DNA from: Candidatus Binataceae bacterium
GTDB taxonomy: Bacteria > Desulfobacterota > Binatia > Binatales > Binataceae
Assembly: GCA_035508495.1 (NCBI GenBank)
Contig: DATJMX010000003.1
Span: 1-40,149 of the forward strand
Direction: 5' to 3'
DNA: 40,149 nt
Every line of letters starts with the position of its first letter. The stretch's first letter is position 1. The position numbers and the translations under genes are program-made. This document shows positions 31,911-40,149 of the stretch, piece after piece. The notes beneath the pieces were generated by a model that saw only the letters and a program-made list of their open reading frames with translations, made no database searches and was not told the DNA's origin.

Positions 31911-32516
31911 ATGAATCCATTCAAGAATTTTACCGCACAGGTTGCGCCACTCGATCGCGCCAACGTCGATACCGATCAGATTATTCCGAAGCAGTTTCTC
32001 AAGGCTGTCGTGCGCAGCGGGCTCAAGAAGGGGCTCTTCTTCGATTGGCGGCTGAATCCCGACGGCTCCGAGAACAAGGACTTCGTGCTGAATCGCGCGC
32101 GCTATCGCGATGCGGGTGTGCTCGTCGCGCGGCAGAACTTCGGAAGCGGCAGCTCGCGCGAGCATGCGGTGTGGGCGCTCGGCGATTTCGGCATCAAGGC
32201 AGTGATCGCGCCGTCGTTCGCCGATATCTTTCACAACAACTGCTTCAAGAACGGTCTGCTGCCGATCAAGCTCAAGCCCGAGGAAGTCGATCACCTGATG
32301 AAGGCGGCAGGCGACTACGAGTCATATCGACTCACCATCGATCTCGTGAATCAGAAAGTGTCGGACGACTTCGGATGGGCGGCGCATTTCGAGATCGACC
32401 CGTTTCTGAAGAAGTGCATGCTCGAAGGCCTCGACGATATCGCGCTGACTCTCGTGCATGAGAAGGAGATCGCGGCTTACGAGGGTAAGCATCCGGTGCC
32501 GTACAAGGCGGTGTAG
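31911..32516 (+). CDS. leuD: 3-isopropylmalate dehydratase, small subunit
   Basis: 201 residues, the swivelling small subunit that completes the LeuC active site. 'PLDRANVDTDQIIPKQFL' near the N-terminus and 'RQNFGSGSSREHAVWALGDFGIKAVIAPSFADIFHNNCFKNGLLPI' are the hallmark segments. The length is normal for the bacterial long type. AGGAG (31899-31903) is seven bases before the ATG. The small lipoprotein gene follows after only 4 bp. Confidence 0.97.
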   Translation: MNPFKNFTAQVAPLDRANVDTDQIIPKQFLKAVVRSGLKKGLFFDWRLNPDGSENKDFVLNRARYRDAGVLVARQNFGSGSSREHAVWALGDFGIKAVIAPSFADIFHNNCFKNGLLPIKLKPEEVDHLMKAAGDYESYRLTIDLVNQKVSDDFGWAAHFEIDPFLKKCMLEGLDDIALTLVHEKEIAAYEGKHPVPYKAV

Positions 32517-32520
32517 CGAT

Positions 32521-32733
32521 ATGCGTATCGTGAAGATCGCGACGCTCGCGATTATCGCCACGACGATGTCGGCGTGCTGGTTCTATTCACATCCCGAGGA
32601 CACGACGACGGGATGCCGCAAGACCTCGTATGGCGTGCTGGTCGCATCGTCGCAAACGGAGGCCTGCCCCGATCCAGGCGCGCCGCCGGGAGTGACTGCC
32701 GCGCCGCCGACCGCGAATCCCGCCCCGCAGTGA
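32521..32733 (+). CDS. small predicted lipoprotein
   Basis: 70 residues from ATG 32521, just after leuD. The signal 'MRIVKIATLAIIATTMSAC' ends in a lipobox (MSAC) with Cys19 as the lipid site. The short mature part has two more Cys ('TTGCRKTSYGVLVASS', 'TEACPDPGAPPG') and a Pro/Ala-rich tail. No family recognised. It is probably co-transcribed with leuD, with no functional link evident. Confidence 0.68.
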   Translation: MRIVKIATLAIIATTMSACWFYSHPEDTTTGCRKTSYGVLVASSQTEACPDPGAPPGVTAAPPTANPAPQ

Positions 32734-32765
32734 TGCAATTGTCTCCTCTCCTTACTGTCTGGTCA

Positions 32766-32813
32766 CCTCTCCTTACAGGAGAGGGATTCGGAAAATAAGG
32801 AGAGGGATAAGAA
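32766..32813. repeat. palindromic repeat CCTCTCCT / AGGAGAGG plus extra half copy
   Basis: An 8-bp stem (32766-32773 with 32777-32784) has a TAC loop, followed by another AAGGAGAGGGATAA half-copy at 32797-32810. A further half-copy, CTCCTCTCCTTACTG, begins at 32743. It sits between the lipoprotein gene and the rluD-type gene. Confidence 0.65.
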
Positions 32814-32833
32814 AAGAGAATTTAAAAACGTCA

Positions 32834-33832
32834 TTGGAGCTGCCGATCACAATCGTTGTGCCTGCCGAGCAGGATGGGATGCGGTTGGATGTTTTCATTT
32901 CGGCGCGGCTCGCGCCTGAGTATTCGCGATCGCAGGCGGCGCGGATGATCAAGGCGGGGCTCGTGATCGTCAATGGCGCGGCGCCGCGAGCTTCGAGCGC
33001 GGTGCGGGCGGGAGCGCGAATCGAGATCAATCCGCCGCCGCGCGGCACTGCGGCGGCCATTCCTACCGATGCGCCGCCAATCGATGTTCTTTTTTCCGAT
33101 GAGGAAGTGATTGTCGTGAATAAGCCTGCCGGGATGACGGTGCATCCTGCGCCGGGGCATCATGACGGCACGCTCGTCGATGCGCTGCTGGCGAGGTTTC
33201 CCGATATCGCGACGATGGCTGAGCCGGACGGCGTGCTGCGGCCGGGAATTGTGCATCGGCTGGATAAGGATACCTCGGGCGTGATGGTGGTGGCGCGGAC
33301 GCCGTTCGCCAAGACGGCGCTCTCGCGGCAATTCAAGGATCGCACGGTTAAGAAGACCTACTTCGCGATCGTTCGCGGCGTCGTCGCGCGCGATCGAATC
33401 ACGATTGAATGTCCGATCGGACGCCATCCTGTGGAGCGCAAGCGGATGTCGGTCAGCTCGAATGCGCCGCGCGATGCGGTCAGCCACATCCTCGTGGTTG
33501 CGCGATTCCCCGCGCCGCCTCGCGATGGTCTCGGCGCGAGCCTGGTGCGAGTGCGTCCCGAGACTGGCAGGATGCATCAGATTCGCGTGCATCTCGCGTC
33601 GATCGGGCATCCATGTCTCGGCGATCCACTCTATGGCGGCCGCACGCACGACACGCGTGCCGAGTTCGCGCGGCAGGCGCTGCATGCGTTGGCGCTCGAG
33701 TTTGACCATCCGCGGACCGGGGCACGCATGGAATATATCGCACCGCTTCCGGACGACTTCGCGCAATTTCTCGGCGCACGTGGATTGCATACCGATATCG
33801 GCACGGCGCGCGGCTGGATGGCCGCGATTTAG
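32834..33832 (+). CDS. rluD: RluA-family 23S rRNA pseudouridine synthase, RluD-like
   Basis: 332 residues. An N-terminal S4 RNA-binding domain ('GMRLDVFISARLAPEYSRSQAARMIKAGLVIVNG') is followed by the RluA catalytic domain. The catalytic Asp is Asp144 in HRLDKDTSG, preceded by 'VIVVNKPAGMTVHPAPGH' and followed by 'RPETGRMHQIRVHLASIGHPCLGDPLYGG'. This architecture matches RluD, which modifies helix 69 of 23S rRNA, but relatives such as RluC share it. It starts at TTG 32834 (MELPITIVVPAEQDG is the normal beginning). A 16-residue low-homology tail ends the protein. It is preceded by repeats rather than a clear promoter. Confidence 0.92.
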   Translation: MELPITIVVPAEQDGMRLDVFISARLAPEYSRSQAARMIKAGLVIVNGAAPRASSAVRAGARIEINPPPRGTAAAIPTDAPPIDVLFSDEEVIVVNKPAGMTVHPAPGHHDGTLVDALLARFPDIATMAEPDGVLRPGIVHRLDKDTSGVMVVARTPFAKTALSRQFKDRTVKKTYFAIVRGVVARDRITIECPIGRHPVERKRMSVSSNAPRDAVSHILVVARFPAPPRDGLGASLVRVRPETGRMHQIRVHLASIGHPCLGDPLYGGRTHDTRAEFARQALHALALEFDHPRTGARMEYIAPLPDDFAQFLGARGLHTDIGTARGWMAAI

Positions 33833-34025
33833 AGAAGCCCGTTGACTTCCTATCATCGCTTGGATAGCGTTTTATTCGAGCTTCCGCACGCGGACGTGGA
33901 GACGAAGGGCCAACAGCCCATCTCGAAGCGGTCCAAAATTCCGAACTCAAGGCGTCATTTGTTCCGAATCCCGACCGCTTGGGCATCAGAAAACTAACCG
34001 GAACGTCCCTCCGGCCGGTCGCTCG

Positions 34026-34046
34026 GCTGCAAAAAGCGTTTTTAGC
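34026..34046 (+). promoter_or_regulatory. AT-rich hairpin in the rho leader
   Basis: GCT (34026-34028) and AGC (34044-34046) close a stem in which AAAAA (34031-34035) pairs with TTTTT (34039-34043), with a 2-base bulge and a GCG loop. It lies 65 bases before rho in a 278-bp gap (33833-34110) that holds no gene. It may end upstream transcription or form part of a rho leader, since rho mRNAs are often autoregulated. Weak evidence. Confidence 0.25.
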
Positions 34047-34110
34047 CTGCGGACAGAAGTTCGAGCCGCAGCAATTCAAAAAGTGAGATTTCAGGTTGCG
34101 GGGAAGGCAT

Positions 34111-35541
34111 ATGGCTAGAGGCAGAGGGGTAGCAAAACAACACGAGATCCGAGAGGCACCGCCGCGTGAGCCACGCGAGCCGATCGACAACGTCGCGATC
34201 GATGAGGCCTCGCCGGCGCCCGAGCCGCGCGAGCGCAGCCAGTTCAATCCGACGCTCGCTCCCCCGCCCGCTGTAATCAGCGAAGAAGGTGTTCTCAATC
34301 TGAAGGCGCTCAAGCGCGCCAAGATTGGCGACCTGGCCAGCACGGCGCGCGACTTCAACGTCGAGGGCGCCACCAACATGCGCAAGCAGGAGATGATCTT
34401 CTCGATCCTGCAGGCGCAGGCCGCCCGCAACGGCTCGATCCTCGGCGAAGGCGTGCTTGAAATCCTGCCCGACGGCTTCGGCTTCCTGCGCGCTCCCGAT
34501 TACAACTATCTGCCCGGCCCCGACGACATTTACATCTCGCCGAGCCAGATTCGGAAGTTCAACCTGCGCACCGGCGATGTCGTCAGCGGTCTTATCCGTC
34601 CGCCCAAAGAAGGCGAGCGCTATTTCGCGCTGCTCAAGGTTGAATCGATCAACTACGAAGAGCCCGAGCGCGCCCGCGACAAGATCCTGTTCGATAACCT
34701 CACGCCACTCTACCCGTCCGAGCGCATCAAGCTCGAGTACGATCACGAAGATCTGACCACGCGCATCATCGACCTGGTCGCGCCCATCGGCAAAGGCCAG
34801 CGCGGACTTATCGTCGCGGCGCCGTTTACCGGCAAGACCATGATGCTGCAGGCGATCGCCAAGGCGATCGCGCATAACCATCCTGAGATCATCCTGATCG
34901 TGCTGCTCGTCGATGAGCGGCCCGAAGAAGTCACCGACATGCTGCGCTCAGTGCAGGGCGAGGTCGTTAGCTCAACCTTCGACGAGCCTGCGACGCGTCA
35001 CGTGCAGGTCGCCGAGATGGTCATCGAGAAGGCGCGCCGGCTCGTCGAGCACGGCCGCGATGTCGTAATCCTGCTCGATTCGATCACGCGCCTGGCGCGC
35101 GCCTACAACACCGTCGTGCCGCCCTCGGGCAAGATTCTCTCGGGCGGTGTCGATTCCAACGCGCTGCACAAGCCGAAGAAGTTCTTCGGCGCCGCGCGAA
35201 ATACCGAGGACGGCGGCAGTTTGACAATTATCGCGACGGCGCTGGTCGATACCGGCAGCCGCATGGACGAGGTCATTTTCGAAGAGTTCAAGGGCACCGG
35301 CAATCAGCAGACCGCGCTCGACCGGCGGCTGCTCGAAAAGCGTATCTTTCCGACGATCGATATCCTGCGCTCGACGACACGTAAGGAAGAGCTGCTGTTG
35401 CCGCGCACGACCCTCAATCGCGTATGGATCCTGCGCAAGCTGCTCTCGCAGCTCAACGCGGTCGAAGCGATGGAGTTCCTCATCGACAAGATGCAGGGGA
35501 CCAAGACCAACGAGGAGTTCCTCGAATCGATGAACGGCTAA
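34111..35541 (+). CDS. rho: transcription termination factor Rho, with altered P-loop
   Basis: 476 residues from ATG 34111, preceded by GGGGAAGG. A polar Pro/Glu-rich N-terminus of about 60 residues precedes the Rho N-terminal and cold-shock-like RNA-binding domains ('[19 protein letters not shown]', '[16 protein letters not shown]'). The RecA-like motor follows: Walker B '[19 protein letters not shown]', the Q-loop region '[20 protein letters not shown]', and 'EEFKGTGN'. The Walker A is '[13 protein letters not shown]' (residues 232-244). Rho normally has GLIVAPPKAGKT or PPRTGKT, so the usual Lys/Arg two before the Gly is Phe239. The essential Lys242-Thr243 remain. The rest is highly conserved, so the protein is very likely functional. 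It works as a hexameric RNA-translocating ATPase. Confidence 0.95.
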   Translation: MARGRGVAKQHEIREAPPREPREPIDNVAIDEASPAPEPRERSQFNPTLAPPPAVISEEGVLNLKALKRAKIGDLASTARDFNVEGATNMRKQEMIFSILQAQAARNGSILGEGVLEILPDGFGFLRAPDYNYLPGPDDIYISPSQIRKFNLRTGDVVSGLIRPPKEGERYFALLKVESINYEEPERARDKILFDNLTPLYPSERIKLEYDHEDLTTRIIDLVAPIGKGQRGLIVAAPFTGKTMMLQAIAKAIAHNHPEIILIVLLVDERPEEVTDMLRSVQGEVVSSTFDEPATRHVQVAEMVIEKARRLVEHGRDVVILLDSITRLARAYNTVVPPSGKILSGGVDSNALHKPKKFFGAARNTEDGGSLTIIATALVDTGSRMDEVIFEEFKGTGNQQTALDRRLLEKRIFPTIDILRSTTRKEELLLPRTTLNRVWILRKLLSQLNAVEAMEFLIDKMQGTKTNEEFLESMNG

Positions 35542-35624
35542 GCCGCGGTGCTTCAATCGCGCTGCGAGCCCTGATAGAAAGGACGGATTGCCCGCGAAGG
35601 GCTAGAAGGCAAGGACAAAATTCT

Positions 35625-36398
35625 ATGACTGAAATCAGCATGAAGCAGCTTCTGGAGGCCGGCGTTCACTTCGGCCATCAGACCAGCCGCTGGAACCCGA
35701 AGATGAAGCCATACATCTTCGGCGCCCGCAACGGCATCTACATCATCGACCTGCAGCAAACGGTCAAGATGTTCCGCGCGACCTTCGATTTCGCGCGCGA
35801 TCTTGCGGCCAAGGGCGGCACTATTCTGTTCGTCGGCACCAAGAAGCAGGCGCAGGATATCGTGCGCGAAGAAGCCGAGCGCTGCGGGATGTTCTACGTG
35901 AACAACCGATGGCTGGGCGGCATGCTGACCAACTTCCAGACCATCCGCCAGTCGATCGATCGCCTGAAGAAGCTTGAAGAGATTATGGCCGATCCTGAGA
36001 TGGTCCAGGCGCTCACCAAGAAAGAGATGAGCGACAATTCGCGCGAGCACGAAAAGCTCATGAACACGCTGGCCGGCATCAAGAACATGCGCAAGCTGCC
36101 CGACGCGCTGTGGATCATCGATACCAAGAAAGAATATATCGCGGTCGCCGAAGCCAACCGGCTCGGACTTCCGGTCGCGGCCGTGGTCGATACCAACTGC
36201 GATCCCGATTTGATTGCCTATCGAATCCCCGGCAACGACGACGCGATTCGTGCGATCAAGCTGTTCACGGCTGCGGTCGCCGACGCGGTCCTCGAGGGGC
36301 GGCAGATCGCGGAGGAACGACAGAAGGGTGACCAGGATATCGCGTCTAGCTCCAACGGCGACGGTGGCGCATCACCTGATTCTCCCAGCGCGGTCTAG
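35625..36398 (+). CDS. rpsB: 30S ribosomal protein S2
   Basis: 257 residues from ATG 35625 with AAGGA nine bases upstream; a longer frame back to 35424 lies inside rho and is not used. '[41 protein letters not shown]' is the standard S2 opening. '[24 protein letters not shown]' and '[28 protein letters not shown]' follow. The C-terminus has a short Ser/Gly/Asp-rich extension ([18 protein letters not shown]) not essential to the fold. It opens the rpsB-tsf-pyrH-frr cluster. Confidence 0.97.
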   Translation: MTEISMKQLLEAGVHFGHQTSRWNPKMKPYIFGARNGIYIIDLQQTVKMFRATFDFARDLAAKGGTILFVGTKKQAQDIVREEAERCGMFYVNNRWLGGMLTNFQTIRQSIDRLKKLEEIMADPEMVQALTKKEMSDNSREHEKLMNTLAGIKNMRKLPDALWIIDTKKEYIAVAEANRLGLPVAAVVDTNCDPDLIAYRIPGNDDAIRAIKLFTAAVADAVLEGRQIAEERQKGDQDIASSSNGDGGASPDSPSAV

Positions 36399-36424
36399 CG
36401 CACCCAGGACATCGAAAACCTCGC

Positions 36425-36462
36425 AGCGGGGATGCTCGGGCTCATCGCTCGTCGTCCCCGCT
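36425..36462 (+). promoter_or_regulatory. hairpin between rpsB and tsf
   Basis: AGCGGGGA (36425-36432) pairs perfectly with TCCCCGCT (36455-36462) across a 22-base loop, in the 114-bp rpsB-tsf gap. There is no T-tract. It could be an attenuator or an mRNA-stability element that sets different S2 and EF-Ts levels. Confidence 0.4.
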
Positions 36463-36512
36463 TGCAGTAACCAAGGGTCTCAAACGATACTAATTGGAAC
36501 CACGGTAGATTC

Positions 36513-37130
36513 ATGGCTAACGAAATCGACGCGAAACTGGTCAGGGACCTGCGCGAAAAAACCGGCGCAGGCGTGATGGACTGCAAGAAGGCGCTCGCTG
36601 AGACCAACGGCGATCTCGAGAAGGCCGTGGTATGGCTGCGAGAAAAAGGTGTCGCTGCGGCAGCCAAGCGCGCGGGACGGACTGCGAGCGAGGGCGCGGT
36701 CGGCGCGTATATTCATGCCGGCGGCAAGCTCGGCGTGCTCATCGAGATCAACTGCGAGAGTGACTTCGTCGCGCGTACCGAGGATTTCCAGCGCCTGGTG
36801 AAGGATCTTGCGATGCAGGTGGCCGCGGCCAATCCGCGCGTCGTGCGGCGCGAAGAGCTCGCTCCCGAATTGATCGAGCAGGAGCGGCAGATCTACGCCT
36901 CGCAGGCAGAGGGCAAGCCCGCCGCGGTCGTCTCGAAGATCGTGGACGGCAAGGTCGAAAAGTTTTTCAAGGACGTATGCCTGCTCGAGCAGGCCTGGGT
37001 GCGCGATCCCAACAAGACGATCAACGAACTCGTCGTCGAGGCCTCGGCCAAGATGGGCGAGAAGGTCGAAGTGCGGCGCTTCACGCGCTTCCAGCTCGGC
37101 GAATCGATCGAGGCGAAGCCTGCTCAGTAG
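36513..37130 (+). CDS. tsf: translation elongation factor Ts, short form
   Basis: 205 residues. It promotes GDP release from EF-Tu. The UBA-like N-terminal domain has 'KLVRDLREKTGAGVMDCKKALAETNGDLEKAVVWLREKG', and the core has 'EGAVGAYIHAGGKLGVLIEINCESDFVART', which includes the Asp-Phe contacting EF-Tu. A single core subdomain and a C-terminal 'GEKVEVRRFTRFQLGE' complete it. This is the short type seen in Thermus-like and several deltaproteobacterial lineages, lacking the second half of the E. coli core and its coiled coil, so it probably acts as a dimer. Two stop codons in tandem (TAG TAG) end it. Confidence 0.96.
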   Translation: MANEIDAKLVRDLREKTGAGVMDCKKALAETNGDLEKAVVWLREKGVAAAAKRAGRTASEGAVGAYIHAGGKLGVLIEINCESDFVARTEDFQRLVKDLAMQVAAANPRVVRREELAPELIEQERQIYASQAEGKPAAVVSKIVDGKVEKFFKDVCLLEQAWVRDPNKTINELVVEASAKMGEKVEVRRFTRFQLGESIEAKPAQ

Positions 37131-37172
37131 TAGCAACCGATCCCGCGACCCGGGTGAGGGGGTTTAGAAATT

Positions 37173-37928
37173 ATGGCTGATGTTGATGGCGCCCCGAATG
37201 GAAAGCCGCGCTTCAGTCGTATTCTGCTCAAGCTCTCCGGCGAAGCATTCTCGCCCAAAGACGGCAGCGGTATCGATCTCGACGTGCTCGCACGTATCGC
37301 CAGCGAAATCCGCGATGTCGCTGACCTCGGGGTGCAGATGGCGCTGGTTATCGGCGCCGGCAATTTCATCCGCGGCAGCGCGTACGAGGCGCGCGGCATG
37401 GATCGCTCGACCGCAGATCAAATGGGAATGCTCGCGATCGTGATCAACTCGCTCGCGATGCAAAACGCGCTCGAACAGGTCGGCGTGCCGACGCGAGTGC
37501 TTTCGGCCATTGAAATCCAGGCCGTCTGCGAGCCCTACATTCGTCGCCGCGCGTTGCGCCACATGGAAAAGGGACGTGTCGTGATTTGCGCGGCCGGCAC
37601 CGGCAATCCGTATTTCACGACCGATACCGCGGCGAGCCTGCGCGCGATGGAACTGGGCGCCGAAGTGATCCTCAAGGCGAGCCATCATGTCGACGGCGTT
37701 TACGATCGCGATCCGATGCAGGATTCGAACGCTGTCAGGTTCGATCGCCTTACCTATCTCGACGTGCTCAAACGAAATCTCAAAGTAATGGACTCGACTG
37801 CGATCGCGATGTGCATGGACAACAAGATGCCGATCGTCGTTTTCAATTTGCTCAAACCGGGTAATATAAGAAAGGCCGTGATGGGCGAGACGATCGGAAC
37901 CTGGGTGGAGAGCGGCCCACAGCCATGA
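37173..37928 (+). CDS. pyrH: UMP kinase
   Basis: 251 residues of the amino-acid-kinase fold, phosphorylating UMP to UDP as a hexamer. '[20 protein letters not shown]', '[12 protein letters not shown]', '[26 protein letters not shown]', '[40 protein letters not shown]' and '[33 protein letters not shown]' are all standard. The stop overlaps the frr start by four bases (ATGA), so the two are translationally coupled. Confidence 0.97.
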   Translation: MADVDGAPNGKPRFSRILLKLSGEAFSPKDGSGIDLDVLARIASEIRDVADLGVQMALVIGAGNFIRGSAYEARGMDRSTADQMGMLAIVINSLAMQNALEQVGVPTRVLSAIEIQAVCEPYIRRRALRHMEKGRVVICAAGTGNPYFTTDTAASLRAMELGAEVILKASHHVDGVYDRDPMQDSNAVRFDRLTYLDVLKRNLKVMDSTAIAMCMDNKMPIVVFNLLKPGNIRKAVMGETIGTWVESGPQP

Positions 37929-38482
37929 CCGGAGAAATAATCGAAGACGCAAAGAGAGAGATGGACAAGACGCTCGAGGCGTTCCGCCATGAGCTCACGC
38001 GAGTGCGCACCGGACGCGCCTCGACCGCGCTCATCGAGAACCTTCACGTCGATTACTACGGCGCCAAGACGCCCCTGCGCTCGCTGGCTGGACTGGCAGC
38101 GCCCGAGCCGCGCCTGCTCGTGATCACGCCTTACGACAAGGCGGCGATGCACGATATCGAAAAGGCGATCCAGACCTCCGACCTCGGGCTCACGCCGATG
38201 AACGATGGCAAGCTGATCCGCATCCCGATCCCCGAGTTGACCGAGGAGCGGCGCAAGGATCTGGTCAAGAAGATTCGCAAAGACGCCGAGGAATTCCGCG
38301 TCGGTATCCGCAACCATCGCCGCGACGCCAACGATCTGCTCAAGGAAATGAACAAGGAAAAGCAGGTCACCGACGATGAGCTGCGCACGGCCGAAGCCAA
38401 GGTGCAGCAGTTGACCACTGAGTTTATCGAACGGCTCGACAAGGTGCTCGCGGCCAAAGAGGCCGAAATCATGGAGGTCTGA
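37925..38482 (+). CDS. frr: ribosome recycling factor
   Basis: 185 residues, the normal size. RRF splits the post-termination ribosome with EF-G. '[18 protein letters not shown]' forms the start of the three-helix bundle. '[76 protein letters not shown]' in short blocks covers domain II. '[18 protein letters not shown]' closes it. Coupled to pyrH by the ATGA overlap at 37925-37928. Confidence 0.97.
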   Translation: MTGEIIEDAKREMDKTLEAFRHELTRVRTGRASTALIENLHVDYYGAKTPLRSLAGLAAPEPRLLVITPYDKAAMHDIEKAIQTSDLGLTPMNDGKLIRIPIPELTEERRKDLVKKIRKDAEEFRVGIRNHRRDANDLLKEMNKEKQVTDDELRTAEAKVQQLTTEFIERLDKVLAAKEAEIMEV

Positions 38483-38531
38483 GCACGGCCCTTCCATCGA
38501 CCTGAAGAGCGCCGTAACCTTCGAGCCGCCA

Positions 38532-39317
38532 GTGGCAATTTCACTACCCTTAGAGGAATTTCCCAACCTGTCGCTTGAGCCGTCGCGTTTGCCACGTCAC
38601 GTGGCGATCGTGATGGACGGCAACGGCAGATGGGCCAGACGGCGTGGACTCTCGCGTCACGAGGGCCATCGCCGCGGCAAGGATTCGGTGCGCGCCGTCG
38701 TCGAAGCGGCACGTGAGCTCGGCATCCCGTATCTCACCTTGTTCGCGTTCACGACGGAGAACTGGCATCGGCCGAGCACCGAAGTCAGCTTCTTGATGAG
38801 CCTCCTGCATCGCTACTTGCTCACTGAGACCAAGCGCCTGATGAAGCGCGATATCCGCGTCGTGGCCGTGGGCGATACCAACCGCCTGCCGCCGCGCGTG
38901 CGCGATGCGCTCAACCTCACGATCGAAACGACGCGCGAGAACCGTTCGATGACGCTCGCGATCGCGCTTTCGTATGGCGGCCGGCAGGATATCGTCGCGG
39001 CGGCGCAGCGCCTTGCGAAGGCTGCGGCTGCGGGCGAGATCGATCCGGCGAAAATCGACGAGCAGATGTTCGCCGCGTCGCTCGACACCGCTGATATTCC
39101 CGACCCTGATCTCTGGATTCGCACTTCCGGCGAGATTCGTATCTCGAACTGCTTTCTCTTTCAGCTCGCGTACACGGAACTCTACTTCACCGACACGCTG
39201 TGGCCGGATTTTCGCGAGCGCGAGCTGCTTGCCGCTCTTGCCGCCTACCAGCTTCGCGAGCGCCGCTACGGCACTATCGCGGGCACGCCTGACCAGCGCC
39301 TGCGTGCTCAAAACTAG
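38532..39317 (+). CDS. uppS: isoprenyl transferase, undecaprenyl-diphosphate synthase type
   Basis: 261 residues adding isoprene units in cis to make the lipid carrier of peptidoglycan and other polymers. The catalytic Asp29 is in 'MDGNGRWARRRG', followed by 'HEGHRRGKDSVRAV', 'LTLFAFTTENWHRP', 'ALSYGGRQDIVAA' and 'PDLWIRTSGEIRISNCFLFQLAYTELYF'. The usual 'RISNFLLWQ' is CFLFQ here, a mild variation. GTG 38532 is the likely start. The gene overlaps cdsA by 14 bp. Confidence 0.95.
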   Translation: MAISLPLEEFPNLSLEPSRLPRHVAIVMDGNGRWARRRGLSRHEGHRRGKDSVRAVVEAARELGIPYLTLFAFTTENWHRPSTEVSFLMSLLHRYLLTETKRLMKRDIRVVAVGDTNRLPPRVRDALNLTIETTRENRSMTLAIALSYGGRQDIVAAAQRLAKAAAAGEIDPAKIDEQMFAASLDTADIPDPDLWIRTSGEIRISNCFLFQLAYTELYFTDTLWPDFRERELLAALAAYQLRERRYGTIAGTPDQRLRAQN

Positions 39318-40092
39318 AATCCTGACCGCGGCGATCGCGCTGCCCGTCGTGCTCGGGATGATCGAGCTGGCGCCGGATCGCGTCTTCAGCGTGTTCATTT
39401 TCGTGCTCGGCTTAATCGGGCTCTACGAAGTCGGCGCGATGACGCATGCGACGAAGTTTCGCGGCCTCGCGATCCTGTTCTTCCTGGGCTTCATCCCGAT
39501 GTTCGCGTTCTCGGTCGGCGGCGATCCCGGGCTGTGGGTGCCGGCCGTGGTCTTCGTCCTGATGCTGATCCTGATCGTTCGCGTCGCGACCAGCGTCGAT
39601 TCGCCAATCGTCGCCGAGCCCGGCGCGCTCACCGCAATCGGCGCGCCGTACGTCGGCGTCCTTTACCCTTACTTCGCGATGCTGCGGAATCGGATCGACG
39701 GCGCCGACTCGACGCTCCTGGTCCTGTTGCTGTGTGTGGTCAGCGACAGTGGAGCATATTTCGCCGGAAGATCGCTGGGCCGCACCAAGCTCGCGCCGCG
39801 CGTCAGCCCCAACAAAACGATCGAAGGCGCGGTCGGTGGATTCCTAGCAACTGTCGTCGCGGGTCTGCTCTTGCGGCTGGCGCTCGAACCGTCGTGGAGC
39901 GTCATCGGAACCGCATGCCTGGCGGCGGGCGTTTCTATCCTGGCACAGGTCGGCGACCTCGCAGGCTCCGCACTCAAGCGCTCCGCGGGAGTCAAGGACT
40001 CTGGATGGATTTTTCCGGGTCACGGCGGACTCATCGATCGCACATGCAGCCTAGTGTTCGCGGTGGCATTCACTTACTATTGGGTGAAGTGA
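39304..40092 (+). CDS. cdsA: phosphatidate cytidylyltransferase, with a variant signature
   Basis: 262 residues from GTG 39304, inside the end of uppS; a much longer open frame exists upstream but is the shadow of uppS. It makes CDP-diacylglycerol for phospholipid synthesis and has about seven to eight membrane helices. The conserved core includes 'LCVVSDSGAYFAGRSLG', 'SPNKTIEGAVGG', 'VGDLAGSALKRSAGVKDSGW' and 'FPGHGGLIDR'. The family signature ends with DR-x-D, but this protein has Asp245-Arg-Thr-Cys248, so the last Asp is a Cys. Everything else is intact, so the enzyme is likely active, possibly with another metal ligand. Confidence 0.93.
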   Translation: MLKTRILTAAIALPVVLGMIELAPDRVFSVFIFVLGLIGLYEVGAMTHATKFRGLAILFFLGFIPMFAFSVGGDPGLWVPAVVFVLMLILIVRVATSVDSPIVAEPGALTAIGAPYVGVLYPYFAMLRNRIDGADSTLLVLLLCVVSDSGAYFAGRSLGRTKLAPRVSPNKTIEGAVGGFLATVVAGLLLRLALEPSWSVIGTACLAAGVSILAQVGDLAGSALKRSAGVKDSGWIFPGHGGLIDRTCSLVFAVAFTYYWVK

Positions 40093-40149
40093 TTCGCGGC
40101 GTGGATGCTTGCCATATACAGACGCTGAATCCGCTCATCGGTCTCCATC
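40077..40149 (-). CDS. possible 3' end of a minus-strand gene cut by the window edge
   Basis: On the minus strand a frame runs open from the window edge to a TAG at 40079-40077, giving 23 residues (ETDERIQRLYMASIHAANHF within). The text looks protein-like, and the overlap with the cdsA tail is 16 bp, a common convergent arrangement. Too short to identify, and it may be chance. Confidence 0.3.
   Translation of the reverse strand, partial: METDERIQRLYMASIHAANHFTQ

Noticed and set aside
1..40149. CRISPR arrays, prophage, IS elements or toxin-antitoxin modules
   Set aside because: No direct-repeat arrays, transposase or integrase motifs, or recognisable toxin-antitoxin pairs were found.

Overview
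This 40 kb window is GC-rich chromosomal DNA from a bacterium. It combines a conserved housekeeping cluster (rpsB-tsf-pyrH-frr-uppS-cdsA) with many soil-type accessory genes: short-chain dehydrogenases, a luciferase-like flavin oxidoreductase, an amidohydrolase and a PaaK-like adenylating enzyme. The TolQ/ExbB-ExbD genes, lipoproteins and signal peptides indicate a diderm. The gene mix suggests an uncultured soil lineage near the former Deltaproteobacteria or Acidobacteria (Binatota is my best guess). That is an inference from content, not from a tree. I see no phage, insertion sequence, CRISPR array or other clear sign of recent transfer.

Layout. 56-1.9 kb: tRNA-Leu(GAG) and three small exported or membrane proteins. 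2.0-11.3 kb, all plus strand: cysS, an orphan MoxR/CbbQ-type AAA ATPase, an exported NHL-repeat protein, threonine aldolase, an SDR, an amino-acid permease, tadA, an amidohydrolase, a small zinc ribbon and a methyltransferase. 11.3-12.6 kb: a minus-strand PaaK/CapK-like enzyme, diverging from a decayed chemoreceptor gene (12.75-13.94 kb). 13.95-17.5 kb: a minus-strand operon, in transcription order ExbB/TolQ, ExbD, ExbD, a membrane-anchored von Willebrand A protein, and an exported protein. 18.0-20.5 kb: a lipoprotein, a MFE-2-like SDR, a low-molecular-weight phosphatase and a CoA-binding protein. 20.6-23.5 kb, minus strand: a luciferase-like oxidoreductase, an exported methyltransferase-fold protein and a TPR gene broken by an amber codon. 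23.6-29.2 kb: a haem operon (fused hemD-hemE, hemH, hemY) whose last member is dinB. 29.3-30.1 kb: two small minus-strand genes, one for a Cys-rich exported protein and one for a zinc ribbon. 30.3-33.8 kb: leuC, leuD, a small lipoprotein and an RluD-type pseudouridine synthase, separated by palindromic intergenic repeats. 34.1-40.1 kb: rho, then the translation, nucleotide and envelope cluster ending in cdsA.

Most notable. (1) The ExbB-ExbD-ExbD-VWA operon. The second membrane helix of the VWA protein carries the Ser-x3-His pattern of TonB-type energy transducers, so it may be a proton-motive-force-driven machine whose periplasmic effector is a VWA domain. (2) A Rho factor whose P-loop departs from the near-invariant form. 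(3) A CdsA lacking the last Asp of its signature. (4) A single-polypeptide HemD-HemE fusion. (5) Two decayed genes, a chemoreceptor and a TPR protein, whose lesions can be read base by base. (6) Two families of palindromic intergenic repeats.
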